Shown piece by piece: positions 1 through 6,053 of a DNA stretch of 14,384 nt. Within the stretch, counting starts at the first letter, position 1, and each line of letters starts with the position of its first letter. The notes below the pieces were generated by a model. It made no database searches. It was not told where the DNA came from and was given only the letters and a program-made list of their open reading frames with translations. Source of the DNA: Flavobacteriales bacterium UBA7519 (GTDB lineage: Bacteria; Bacteroidota; Bacteroidia; Flavobacteriales; Weeksellaceae); contig DLND01000062.1 in NCBI GenBank assembly GCA_002476905.1, forward strand, positions 1 to 14,384, read 5' to 3'. The position numbers and the translations under genes were made by a program.

Positions 1-11
1 CTCTAAAATAA

Positions 12-42
12 ATAAAAAAAGAGCTTTTTGAAAGAAACTCTT
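12..42 (-). terminator. Probable intrinsic terminator after dsbD
   Basis: On the minus strand, AAGAGTTT pairs with AAGCTCTT (one G-U pair) around a loop of about eight bases, and a run of seven T follows. It starts about 55 bases past the dsbD stop. The stem is AT-rich, so confidence is moderate. Confidence 0.5.
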
Positions 43-96
43 AAAATAGTTGAAAACTTTATCAAAGATTTAACTTTGACAAAGTATGTTTTAAAA

Positions 97-2169
97 TCAA
101 TTGATATTCTTAAAATAATCAATCCCACATTTCAGGAATTTTTTGAAATCTTCTTTTGGCATATAGCCTGAAACTGGTGAATTAATCACTTTTTGGTCAG
201 GCGTTACCAAAACATAATGCGGCTGAGAATTATTATTGAAATTAACTTGCTGAAATAAACTCCATTTATCACCAATCGTTTTCACTTTCTTCATTTGGCC
301 TTCGCCCATATCGATTTTGATTTGCGCATTTTCTGGTAATTCTTCCTTATCATCCACATAAACCGAAGCAATAATCACATCATTCTGAAGAATTGGCAAA
401 ACATCATCCTGACTCCAAACAAACTCTTCCATTTTTCGGCAATTCTCGCACCCATAACCTGTAAAATCTATCAAAACCGGTTTGTTTTCTTTCTTAGCCA
501 CTTCTATCGCTTCGAAATAATTATGATAAGGTTTCAAACCTAGAATTCCATCTTCTTCTTTATGGAAGTAACTAACATTCAATGGAGGCAGAATCCCACT
601 AAGCAACTGCAATTTTGGTTTTTCTGAAGGAATTAATCCTTGAATCAAATACGCCACAAATACAATCCCGAATACTCCGAGAATCCTTCTCGCTAAACTG
701 ATTTTTGGTTTTTTATCATCGTGTGGAAATCTGATTTTACCGAATAAATAGACAACTAATCCGATCGCAATGATAATCCAAAGTACGATGAATAATTCTC
801 TTTTCAACAAGAATGTTTTGGAAACCAAATCTGCTTTTGACAAGAATTTTAATGCTAAAGCCAATTCAATAAATCCAAGAACAACTTTCACGGTGTTCAT
901 CCAACCGCCTGATTTTGGTAAACTTTGTAATGCTTGAGGAAACAAGGCTAGCAATCCGAAAACCAGTGCCCAAGCCAATCCGAAACCAGCCAGAGCAAAC
1001 GTCAATAATGTTGGAACATTAGTCGCGCCTGCAACAACGCCACCTAATAAACTTCCTAAAATTGGACCTGTACAAGAGAATGAAACAATGACTAATGTCA
1101 ATGCCATAAAGAAAATCCCAATCAGTCCGCCCGCTTCTTCAGCTTTGGAAGATTTGTTGGCGATCCAGCTTGGCAAAGTAATTTCGTAATACCCGAAAAA
1201 ACTCAGAGCAAAGAATAAAAATATAGCGAAGAAAAATAAATTCAGCCAAATATTGGTTGAGATCTGATTGAAAATGTTCCCGGAAATCCCATCAATAATA
1301 TGAAACGGAATACTCAACAAAACAAAAATCAGAAGAATGAAAAACCCGTAAATAAACGCATCTCTTTTGCCTTTTGCCTTGTCTTTATTCCCTTTTGTGA
1401 AAAACGAAACCGTCAGCGGAATCATTGGGAATACGCAAGGTGTGAGCAATGCAATTAGTCCTCCCAAAAATCCTAATCCCAGAACCAACCAATTGTCATC
1501 ATTCGGTTTTTCCTGAACAGTTCCACAATTGGTCAACGGATTTTTGAAGTCCAAAGAATTGATTTTCAAACCGTCTTGTTTTGCCACAGCAGGCGTTTCA
1601 ATATTTGTTGGTTTTAAAACAGTTCCAACTTTGCCCATAGTTGCAACTTCATAAACTGTATCTTTTGTTTTTTCAACCTTTTCTTCGGAAGCAGTCGCCA
1701 CTTTACTTCCTTCGATTTGCTTTTCAAATTCCAGAGTATTTGGCGCCAGACAAACGCGGTCATTACAAGTCTGATACATTATTTCAGCCGTTATTGTCGA
1801 CGGTTTTGTCGGATCTTTTGGTTTGAATTTTTGCTTAAAAACAACTTTGTTTGAGTAATAAACAATCTGAGCACCAAAAGCTTCCGAAAACTCATCGTGT
1901 TTTTTTCCAATTTCCTGAACTTTTCCAATCAGCTGGATTCCTTGTTTTGAAGTGATTTTAAATTCAGTTGGAATTCCTGAATCTGGTGGTAAATCCTGAG
2001 AATAAATGTGCCATTTATCTTCAATGGTTCCTGTCAAAACCGCTTCATATTCGTCTTTTCCAACGGGATTAACATCGAATTTGAACTTAACCGGATTTTT
2101 TATTTGCGCATTGAATAGGGTTATTATAAATAGAAAAAGTGTTGAAAACACTATTTTGAAATCTTTCAT
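97..2169 (-). CDS. dsbD: DsbD-type thiol:disulfide interchange protein (protein-disulfide reductase)
   Basis: This 690-residue protein probably carries electrons from cytoplasmic thioredoxin across the inner membrane to periplasmic thiol proteins. Visible parts are a signal peptide (about 1-21), a periplasmic N-terminal domain (about 22-155) with Cys135 and Cys140, a low-complexity linker, a multi-helix membrane core (about 225-510) with the paired cysteines of the family in TPC245VFP and SC366TGP, and a C-terminal thioredoxin-like domain with C574-E-N-C577. All three DsbD modules are present and the length is normal. The start is the ATG at 2169, directly before a typical signal peptide. An upstream in-frame GTG at 2196 would add nine residues ahead of the signal peptide and lies inside a repeat, so it was rejected. 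The stop is TGA at 97-99. The gene is last in a minus-strand run after tilS and the GxxExxY gene, with two palindromic repeats in its leader. Family assignment is secure; the exact redox partner is unknown. Confidence 0.93.
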   Translation of the reverse strand: MKDFKIVFSTLFLFIITLFNAQIKNPVKFKFDVNPVGKDEYEAVLTGTIEDKWHIYSQDLPPDSGIPTEFKITSKQGIQLIGKVQEIGKKHDEFSEAFGAQIVYYSNKVVFKQKFKPKDPTKPSTITAEIMYQTCNDRVCLAPNTLEFEKQIEGSKVATASEEKVEKTKDTVYEVATMGKVGTVLKPTNIETPAVAKQDGLKINSLDFKNPLTNCGTVQEKPNDDNWLVLGLGFLGGLIALLTPCVFPMIPLTVSFFTKGNKDKAKGKRDAFIYGFFILLIFVLLSIPFHIIDGISGNIFNQISTNIWLNLFFFAIFLFFALSFFGYYEITLPSWIANKSSKAEEAGGLIGIFFMALTLVIVSFSCTGPILGSLLGGVVAGATNVPTLLTFALAGFGLAWALVFGLLALFPQALQSLPKSGGWMNTVKVVLGFIELALALKFLSKADLVSKTFLLKRELFIVLWIIIAIGLVVYLFGKIRFPHDDKKPKISLARRILGVFGIVFVAYLIQGLIPSEKPKLQLLSGILPPLNVSYFHKEEDGILGLKPYHNYFEAIEVAKKENKPVLIDFTGYGCENCRKMEEFVWSQDDVLPILQNDVIIASVYVDDKEELPENAQIKIDMGEGQMKKVKTIGDKWSLFQQVNFNNNSQPHYVLVTPDQKVINSPVSGYMPKEDFKKFLKCGIDYFKNIN

Positions 2170-2178
2170 TTTATTTAG

Positions 2179-2263
2179 TTTTAACCACATAGGCACAATA
2201 GATTTATGTTTTAATTTTAAAAAAATAGTAACAGATGCTTTCCGCCTATGTGTCTATGTGGTT
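2179..2263. repeat. Palindromic intergenic repeat, copy A (dsbD leader)
   Basis: The left arm AACCACATAGGCACAATAG (2183-2201) faces the right arm GCCTATGTGTCTATGTGGTT (2244-2263). The outer 15 bases pair with one mismatch, followed by a one-base offset. The interior of about 42 bases is AT-rich. It starts about 10 bases upstream of the dsbD ATG, so it should be transcribed in the dsbD leader if transcription comes from upstream. Bases 2179-2205 recur with one mismatch at 2293-2319 (copy B). Confidence 0.8.
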
Positions 2264-2292
2264 GATTTATTTAAGTTTATCGTTTTATTTTG

Positions 2293-2385
2293 TTTTAACA
2301 ACATAGGCACAATAGATTTTATTTTCTAATATTGTTAATAAAAGGTAAAATAGATACTTTGAAATCCTATATGTCTTTGTGGTTT
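2293..2385. repeat. Palindromic intergenic repeat, copy B (diverged)
   Basis: The left arm AACAACATAGGCACAATAG (2297-2315) faces a decayed right arm around 2366-2385 ending in TTTGTGGTT. Its first 27 bases match copy A at 26 positions, offset by 114 bases. The arms pair less well than in A or C, which suggests an older copy. It ends about four bases before the stop codon of the GxxExxY gene. Confidence 0.75.
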
Positions 2386-2388
2386 ATT

Positions 2389-2793
2389 TTAATTTAATTG
2401 TTCATAATACTTATTAACAAAAGTCTGTTGTCCTTCTTTAAAGATATTGGTTACATTGAAATTTATCAAAATACCTTTTGGAACTTTCAATAGATTAATA
2501 TAATTAAGAACTTGAGCTTTATGAATATCGTGAAATTCTTTAACTGATTTAATTTCAACAACAATCGAATCTTCAATGATAAAATCACATTGGAAACCGC
2601 AATTCAAATCAATGTCTTTATATTTTACAAGAATAACAAATTCAGATTTAAAATTAATATTTTGAATCCGAAATTCTTCCTTCAACGCTTTGTGGTAAAC
2701 AATTTCCAACAAACCCGGACCTAAGGTTTTATGGACTTCGATACAAGCTCCTAAAATCTTATAGGTTAATTCTGTTATTTGTTTTTGCGTCAT
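2389..2793 (-). CDS. GxxExxY protein (PD-(D/E)XK nuclease-like fold)
   Basis: This 134-residue protein has the defining motif G27-L-L-E30-I-V-Y33 and a layout typical of the GxxExxY family, which is usually placed in the PD-(D/E)XK nuclease superfamily. Candidate superfamily residues are Asp70 (in QCDF), Glu80-I-Lys82 (the ExK part) and Gln94 (in KAQVLNY). The C-terminal KGILINFNV stretch is also typical. There is no signal peptide or membrane segment, so it should be cytoplasmic. The length is normal and the gene looks intact, with an ATG start at 2793. Its biological role is not known to me, and nuclease activity is inferred from the fold only. Palindromic repeats lie tightly on both sides: copy B ends four bases past its stop, and copy C begins 18 bases upstream of its start. 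The same strand as tilS and dsbD allows co-transcription, but the layout looks like an inserted cassette. Confidence 0.88.
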   Translation of the reverse strand: MTQKQITELTYKILGACIEVHKTLGPGLLEIVYHKALKEEFRIQNINFKSEFVILVKYKDIDLNCGFQCDFIIEDSIVVEIKSVKEFHDIHKAQVLNYINLLKVPKGILINFNVTNIFKEGQQTFVNKYYEQLN

Positions 2794-2810
2794 AAACTAT
2801 TTAATCTTTT

Positions 2811-2864
2811 TTTAACCACATAGGCACATAGGAGAATACTAAGCTATGTGCCTATGTGGTTAAA
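2811..2864. repeat. Perfect palindromic repeat, copy C (between tilS and the GxxExxY gene)
   Basis: Arms 2811-2831 and 2844-2864 are perfect reverse complements over 21 bases, with core AACCACATAGGCACATAG and a 12-base loop (2832-2843). It is the same family as copies A and B but compact and undecayed. The tilS stop codon (TAA, 2860-2862) lies inside the right arm. Neither strand has a T-run after the stem (the minus strand continues with A residues), so it is not a standard intrinsic terminator, though an RNA copy would fold strongly. Confidence 0.9.
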
Positions 2865-4176
2865 CTTTTAAAGTTAATTCTGTTTCTGAATTATCTGATG
2901 AAAATCTTCCATCCTGACGAAAAGGCAAAACGCCTAAAACTCGTTCATCAACATCACAAAGAAGCCAGATTTTTTGCTTCGCTAAAATAGACAATTTTTC
3001 ATCCTTAAAAAACTTCGAAATTTTCTTTTTACCAATCATTCCAATAGGAAAAAACAAATCGCCTTCTTGTTTCCTTCTCAATTTCAGAGGCAATTGAACT
3101 TTTTGTTGATCAACTTTCCAAAAACAATTTCCAAATTCCTGAATTTCATTTTTAATATTTTGAGGAATAACAATCTCATTCCCGACAATTTCCAGAATAA
3201 TTGAATCTTCCGACTTCTGACTTCCGACTTCCGACTTGCTACTAAAAATCAATTCATTTCGATTAATAATTAACTGGTATTCAGAATTAAAAAACAAACT
3301 ACCGGTTTGAGCTGTCAGAACTTTCTGCATTTCGTTATCATCATTAAAACCAAATCTTTTCAAAATCTCATATCGAATCAATTCAGATTCTTGTGAGAAT
3401 TTTTCTTTATTAATAATGATTTGATTTTCATCAGAATTTATCTTGAGAATTTTAATTTTATCGTCAACTGATTGATTGATAAAATCCTTGGCTTGATTGA
3501 TATAATGGATGCTCTTTGAAAAATTAGTCAGAAAATCTGAATTGATTTTTTCCAATTCCGGAACTATATTGTGTCGAATTTTGTTCCTTAGATAATCTGT
3601 TTTTTGATTGGACTTATCTTCACGAAATTCAATCTTATTCTCTTTCGCAAAATCATAAATTTCGTCCTTAGAAAAACCAAGAAGCGGACGAAGAATTCCG
3701 TTTTCATTTTGCGGAATTCCACTCAAACCTCGGATCCCTGACGCTTTGGAAAGATTAATGATAAAAGTTTCCAATTGGTCATTCAGATGATGTGCTGTAA
3801 CTAAATAATCAAGATTTTCTTTCTGTAAAATTTCTCTGAAAAATCGATATCTCAATTCTCTCGCCCAATTTTGTATCGAATTTTCCGGTTGATTATCATT
3901 CTGAGAAACTTCGTATAAATGGAAAGGAATTTTATGTTTTTCGCAAAAGTCAAAAACCAGCTTTTGGTCGAGGTTAGAATCCTCGTTACGAAGATGATAA
4001 TTGATATGTGCAATATGAAAATTAAATCCCGAAACCTGAAACAAATCAGCTAAAACCATAGAATCCACTCCTCCACTTACAGCCAAAAGGTATGTTTTTT
4101 GTTGTGGTTGGTGGAGCATTTGCTCAAACAGGTTTTGAAATTTTAACAGACTTAACACAATTTTATAACGAAACAT
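2860..4176 (-). CDS. tilS: tRNA(Ile)-lysidine synthetase
   Basis: TilS uses ATP to attach lysine to C34 of the AUA-reading isoleucine tRNA, which changes both its decoding and its charging. The 438-residue protein shows the PP-loop S34-GGVDS39, the family segments TAHHLNDQLETF (about 126-137) and RNKIRHNIVPEL (about 197-208), and a C-terminal TilS domain (about 365-430) containing LRRKQEGDLFFPIG and KKKISKFFKDEK. Residues 314-324 (KSEVGSQKSED) are encoded by heptanucleotide tandem repeats and form a low-complexity linker. The start used is the ATG at 4176; a GTG at 4158 (giving a start at LSLLKF) is a real alternative, because the putative -7 box at 4190-4197 would leave a leader of only about eight bases before the ATG. 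The stop codon lies in palindrome C. The gene is divergent from the OmpA-like lipoprotein gene. Confidence 0.95.
   Translation of the reverse strand: MFRYKIVLSLLKFQNLFEQMLHQPQQKTYLLAVSGGVDSMVLADLFQVSGFNFHIAHINYHLRNEDSNLDQKLVFDFCEKHKIPFHLYEVSQNDNQPENSIQNWARELRYRFFREILQKENLDYLVTAHHLNDQLETFIINLSKASGIRGLSGIPQNENGILRPLLGFSKDEIYDFAKENKIEFREDKSNQKTDYLRNKIRHNIVPELEKINSDFLTNFSKSIHYINQAKDFINQSVDDKIKILKINSDENQIIINKEKFSQESELIRYEILKRFGFNDDNEMQKVLTAQTGSLFFNSEYQLIINRNELIFSSKSEVGSQKSEDSIILEIVGNEIVIPQNIKNEIQEFGNCFWKVDQQKVQLPLKLRRKQEGDLFFPIGMIGKKKISKFFKDEKLSILAKQKIWLLCDVDERVLGVLPFRQDGRFSSDNSETELTLKV
3207..3237. repeat. Heptanucleotide tandem repeat inside tilS
   Basis: On the plus strand the unit CTTCCGA occurs at 3207-3213, 3221-3227 and 3228-3234, with a one-mismatch copy CTTCTGA at 3214-3220 and a partial CTT at 3235-3237, about 4.4 units in all. 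It encodes the seven-residue periodicity KSEVGSQ-KSED in TilS. A unit of seven is not a multiple of three, so gaining or losing one unit would shift the tilS frame. Confidence 0.9.
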
Positions 4177-4189
4177 TAAGTTATAAGCA

Positions 4190-4197
4190 CAAATATA
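4190..4197 (-). promoter_or_regulatory. Putative -7 box of the tilS promoter
   Basis: The minus strand reads TATATTTG, which fits the Bacteroidota -7 consensus TAnnTTTG. No clear -33 TTG is present at the usual distance. Transcription would start near 4184, very close to the tilS ATG at 4176. Confidence 0.4.
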
Positions 4198-4211
4198 CAG
4201 TTATTAATTCT

Positions 4212-4219
4212 TACCTTTG
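4212..4219 (+). promoter_or_regulatory. Putative -7 box of the OmpA-like gene
   Basis: TACCTTTG matches TAnnTTTG and lies 58 bases before the ATG at 4278, giving a leader of roughly 50 bases rich in A. The -33 element is weak. It stands back to back with the putative tilS box, so the two genes share a divergent promoter region of about 100 bases. Confidence 0.5.
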
Positions 4220-4277
4220 AAACGTTTTAAAACCAATAACCACTCAATAAAAACAATAAAACAAATAAATATTTACT

Positions 4278-5114
4278 ATGAGATTATTTAAAATTTTGAC
4301 CATCACTGCCGTGGGACTTTCCTTGGCATCGTGTGTCAGCAAAAAACAATTCGACGCGCTTAATCTGAACTACAAACAATGCGTGGAAGATGCTGGCGAA
4401 AGAATGCGCCAAATCCAAGATTTGAAAGGAGAAAATTCTTCTCTAAAAGGGCAGAACGACTTGCTAGTTGGACAAAACAATGCGCTGAAATCTAGTTTGG
4501 ATGCTTGTTTATCTAACGCTGGAAAAGGTTCTGCAAACATTGATAAATTAGTTGGAGAAATCAACGCTTCTAATGCTTATATCAAGCAATTGATTTCCGG
4601 AAAAAGCAAAAATGACAGTTTGAATATTGCGTTATCTAACAAATTGAAACGTTCACTTGACAACGTTGCAGACCAAGATGTAGATGTGAAAGTACTAAAA
4701 GGTGTTGTATTGATTTCATTATCTGATAAAATGCTTTACCAAGTTGGAAAATACGATATCCAACCAGCTGCAGCAGATGTTTTAGCAAAAGTCGCGAAAG
4801 TTATCAACGATTATGACACATATAGCGTTTTGATTGAAGGTAATACCGATAACACACCACTTAGTAGCGCCAACCCTCCAAGAGACAACTGGGATCTTTC
4901 CGCACTTAGAGCAACAGCAGTGGCGAAAGTTTTACAAAATCAGTTTGGTGTGAATCCTAACAGAATTACCGCAGGTGGTAGAGGAGAATACAATCCTAAA
5001 ACAACCAACGCATCAGTTTCTGGACGTAGCGAAAACCGTAGAACGGAAATCATTATTATGCCGAAACTGGATGAGTTTATGAAGTTGATGGACATCGCTC
5101 CGGTAAAAAAATAA
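4278..5114 (+). CDS. OmpA/MotB-family lipoprotein (peptidoglycan-binding)
   Basis: This 278-residue envelope protein probably ties the outer membrane to peptidoglycan. It begins with a lipoprotein signal peptide whose lipobox is L16-A-S-Cys19. Residues about 25-120 have a heptad-like pattern with repeated LKGEN, LKGQN and LVGQN segments, suggesting a coiled coil. Residues about 140-260 form an OmpA-like C-terminal domain: the GNTDNTPL stretch, NWDLSALRA, the NPNRITAGGRGE segment and GRSENRRTEIII contain the Asp and Arg positions that grip diaminopimelate in this family. The start is the ATG at 4278, the only one that gives a proper signal peptide. The gene stands alone, divergent from tilS, and is followed by a clear terminator. 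It lacks an N-terminal beta-barrel, so it is not classical OmpA; Pal/MotB-like lipoprotein is the closer description. Confidence 0.9.
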   Translation: MRLFKILTITAVGLSLASCVSKKQFDALNLNYKQCVEDAGERMRQIQDLKGENSSLKGQNDLLVGQNNALKSSLDACLSNAGKGSANIDKLVGEINASNAYIKQLISGKSKNDSLNIALSNKLKRSLDNVADQDVDVKVLKGVVLISLSDKMLYQVGKYDIQPAAADVLAKVAKVINDYDTYSVLIEGNTDNTPLSSANPPRDNWDLSALRATAVAKVLQNQFGVNPNRITAGGRGEYNPKTTNASVSGRSENRRTEIIIMPKLDEFMKLMDIAPVKK

Positions 5115-5164
5115 ATAATAGAAGATGAATGATTATTGATTATTCATTCAGAATTTATAAAATT

Positions 5165-5197
5165 AAACCTTGTCAGAAATGGCGAGGTTTTTTATTT
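5165..5197 (+). terminator. Intrinsic terminator of the OmpA-like gene
   Basis: AAACCTTG (5165-5172) pairs with CGAGGTTT (5183-5190) with one G-U pair around a ten-base loop, and a six-base T run (5188-5193) and further T residues follow. It lies about 50 bases past the stop codon. Confidence 0.8.
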
Positions 5198-5224
5198 GAC
5201 TACGCGAACCACTTTGTTAGGTTT

Positions 5225-5296
5225 GGGCAGCTTTATCCGCCTTCCACTCCCGCTATCCGCCAGAGGCGGATGAGCTCCGTTCAAGTCGGGCTGCAG
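5225..5296. other. GC-rich structured intergenic element (probable dispersed repeat)
   Basis: About 46 of these 72 bases are G or C, against a clearly AT-rich background. ATCCGCC (5255-5261) and GGCGGAT (5265-5271) form a perfect stem with loop AGA, extended by GCT/AGC around one bulged base (5252-5275). GCAGC (5227-5231) can pair with GCTGC (5290-5294) to close the outside. It lies between the terminator of the OmpA-like gene and the O-methyltransferase promoter. An open frame of 69 codons (5129-5338) crosses it but looks non-coding. I recall similar sequences recurring between genes in flavobacterial genomes, but could not check this. Confidence 0.55.
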
Positions 5297-5338
5297 ATTC
5301 GACATCAATACAACATCGGTCATAATTTAAACATTTAG

Positions 5339-5346
5339 TACCTTTG
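5339..5346 (+). promoter_or_regulatory. Putative -7 box of the O-methyltransferase operon
   Basis: TACCTTTG matches TAnnTTTG, 37 bases before the ATG at 5376, and is identical to the box upstream of the OmpA-like gene. No clear -33 TTG is visible. Confidence 0.5.
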
Positions 5347-5375
5347 AGCTTCAAACCAAAAACTTTGAACTCCCA

Positions 5376-6023
5376 ATGAGTTATTTCGAAGAAATAGACA
5401 AAGAAATGGATAGATACTTGGAAGAAACCGCTTCTGAAGAACCAGCCATTCTCAAAAAATTAAGAAAAGAAACCTATCAGAAAACGACTCAACCGCATAT
5501 GATTTCCGGTTATTTACAAGGTCGTTTATTGAGTATTCTATCGCATATCGTTCAACCAAAAAATGTATTGGAAATCGGGACTTTCACAGGTTACGCTGCT
5601 TTGAGTATGGCGGAAGGTTTGCCAAAAGACGGAAGAATCTATACGATTGACAAGAATGAAGACTTGGCTTATATCCCACAAAAATACTTTGCAGAAAGTG
5701 ATTATAAAAACCAAATCGAGTTCATAATAGGAGATGCAAAAGAAGAAATCAAAAAACTGGATAAAGTTTGGGACTTGATTTTTATAGATGCAGATAAAGA
5801 AAGTTATCTGGAATATTTGAAACTCATCAAACCGAATCTCCGTTCCGGAAGTATTATTCTTATCGATAATGTTCTTTGGTATGGAAAAGTGCTTGAAAAG
5901 AATCCGAAAGACAAGCAAACGGAACAAATCAAACTCGTGAATAAAATCATCGCTGAAGATTCCGATTTCGAAAATCTAATCTTACCTTTGCGAGACGGAT
6001 TACACTTGATAAGAAAGAAATAA
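5376..6023 (+). CDS. SAM-dependent O-methyltransferase (catechol/caffeoyl-CoA type)
   Basis: This 215-residue cytoplasmic protein should transfer a methyl group from S-adenosylmethionine to a hydroxyl group, probably of a catechol-like compound; the substrate cannot be read from sequence. The SAM-binding motif I is V64-LEIGTFTGYAAL (64-76), followed by the acidic residue after strand two in YTIDKN (Asp92). Asp138 in FIDADK and Asp164-Asn165 in LIDNVLW match the divalent-metal ligands of the class I O-methyltransferase family (PF01596). The length is normal and both ends are intact. It is the first gene of a likely two-gene unit, with the NlpC/P60 gene starting 30 bases downstream. I know of no functional link between them, so shared transcription may be incidental. 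Confidence 0.92.
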   Translation: MSYFEEIDKEMDRYLEETASEEPAILKKLRKETYQKTTQPHMISGYLQGRLLSILSHIVQPKNVLEIGTFTGYAALSMAEGLPKDGRIYTIDKNEDLAYIPQKYFAESDYKNQIEFIIGDAKEEIKKLDKVWDLIFIDADKESYLEYLKLIKPNLRSGSIILIDNVLWYGKVLEKNPKDKQTEQIKLVNKIIAEDSDFENLILPLRDGLHLIRKK

Positions 6024-6053
6024 TTCGTATTTTTAAATTCATAATTGATTGAA

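Noticed and set aside
73..85. Palindrome ACTTTGACAAAGT downstream of dsbD
   Set aside because: Its single-base centre cannot form an RNA hairpin loop without losing pairs, and it is AT-rich enough to be chance.
2170..2196. Upstream GTG start for dsbD at 2196
   Set aside because: It would place nine residues ahead of a normal signal peptide and lies within palindromic repeat A; the ATG at 2169 is the better start.
2179..2864. CRISPR array
   Set aside because: There are only three degenerate repeat units with internal symmetry, spacing is irregular, one interval contains a gene, and no cas gene is present.
2811..2864. Palindrome C as an intrinsic terminator of tilS
   Set aside because: No T-run follows the stem on either strand; on the minus strand the next bases are A.
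5127..5150. Weak hairpin TGAATGA/TCATTCA after the OmpA-like gene
   Set aside because: Seven AT-rich pairs and no T-run; the clear terminator lies just downstream at 5165-5197.
5129..5338. Small plus-strand gene of 69 codons
   Set aside because: It runs through the terminator and the GC-rich structured element, its composition is not protein-like, and no start signal supports it.
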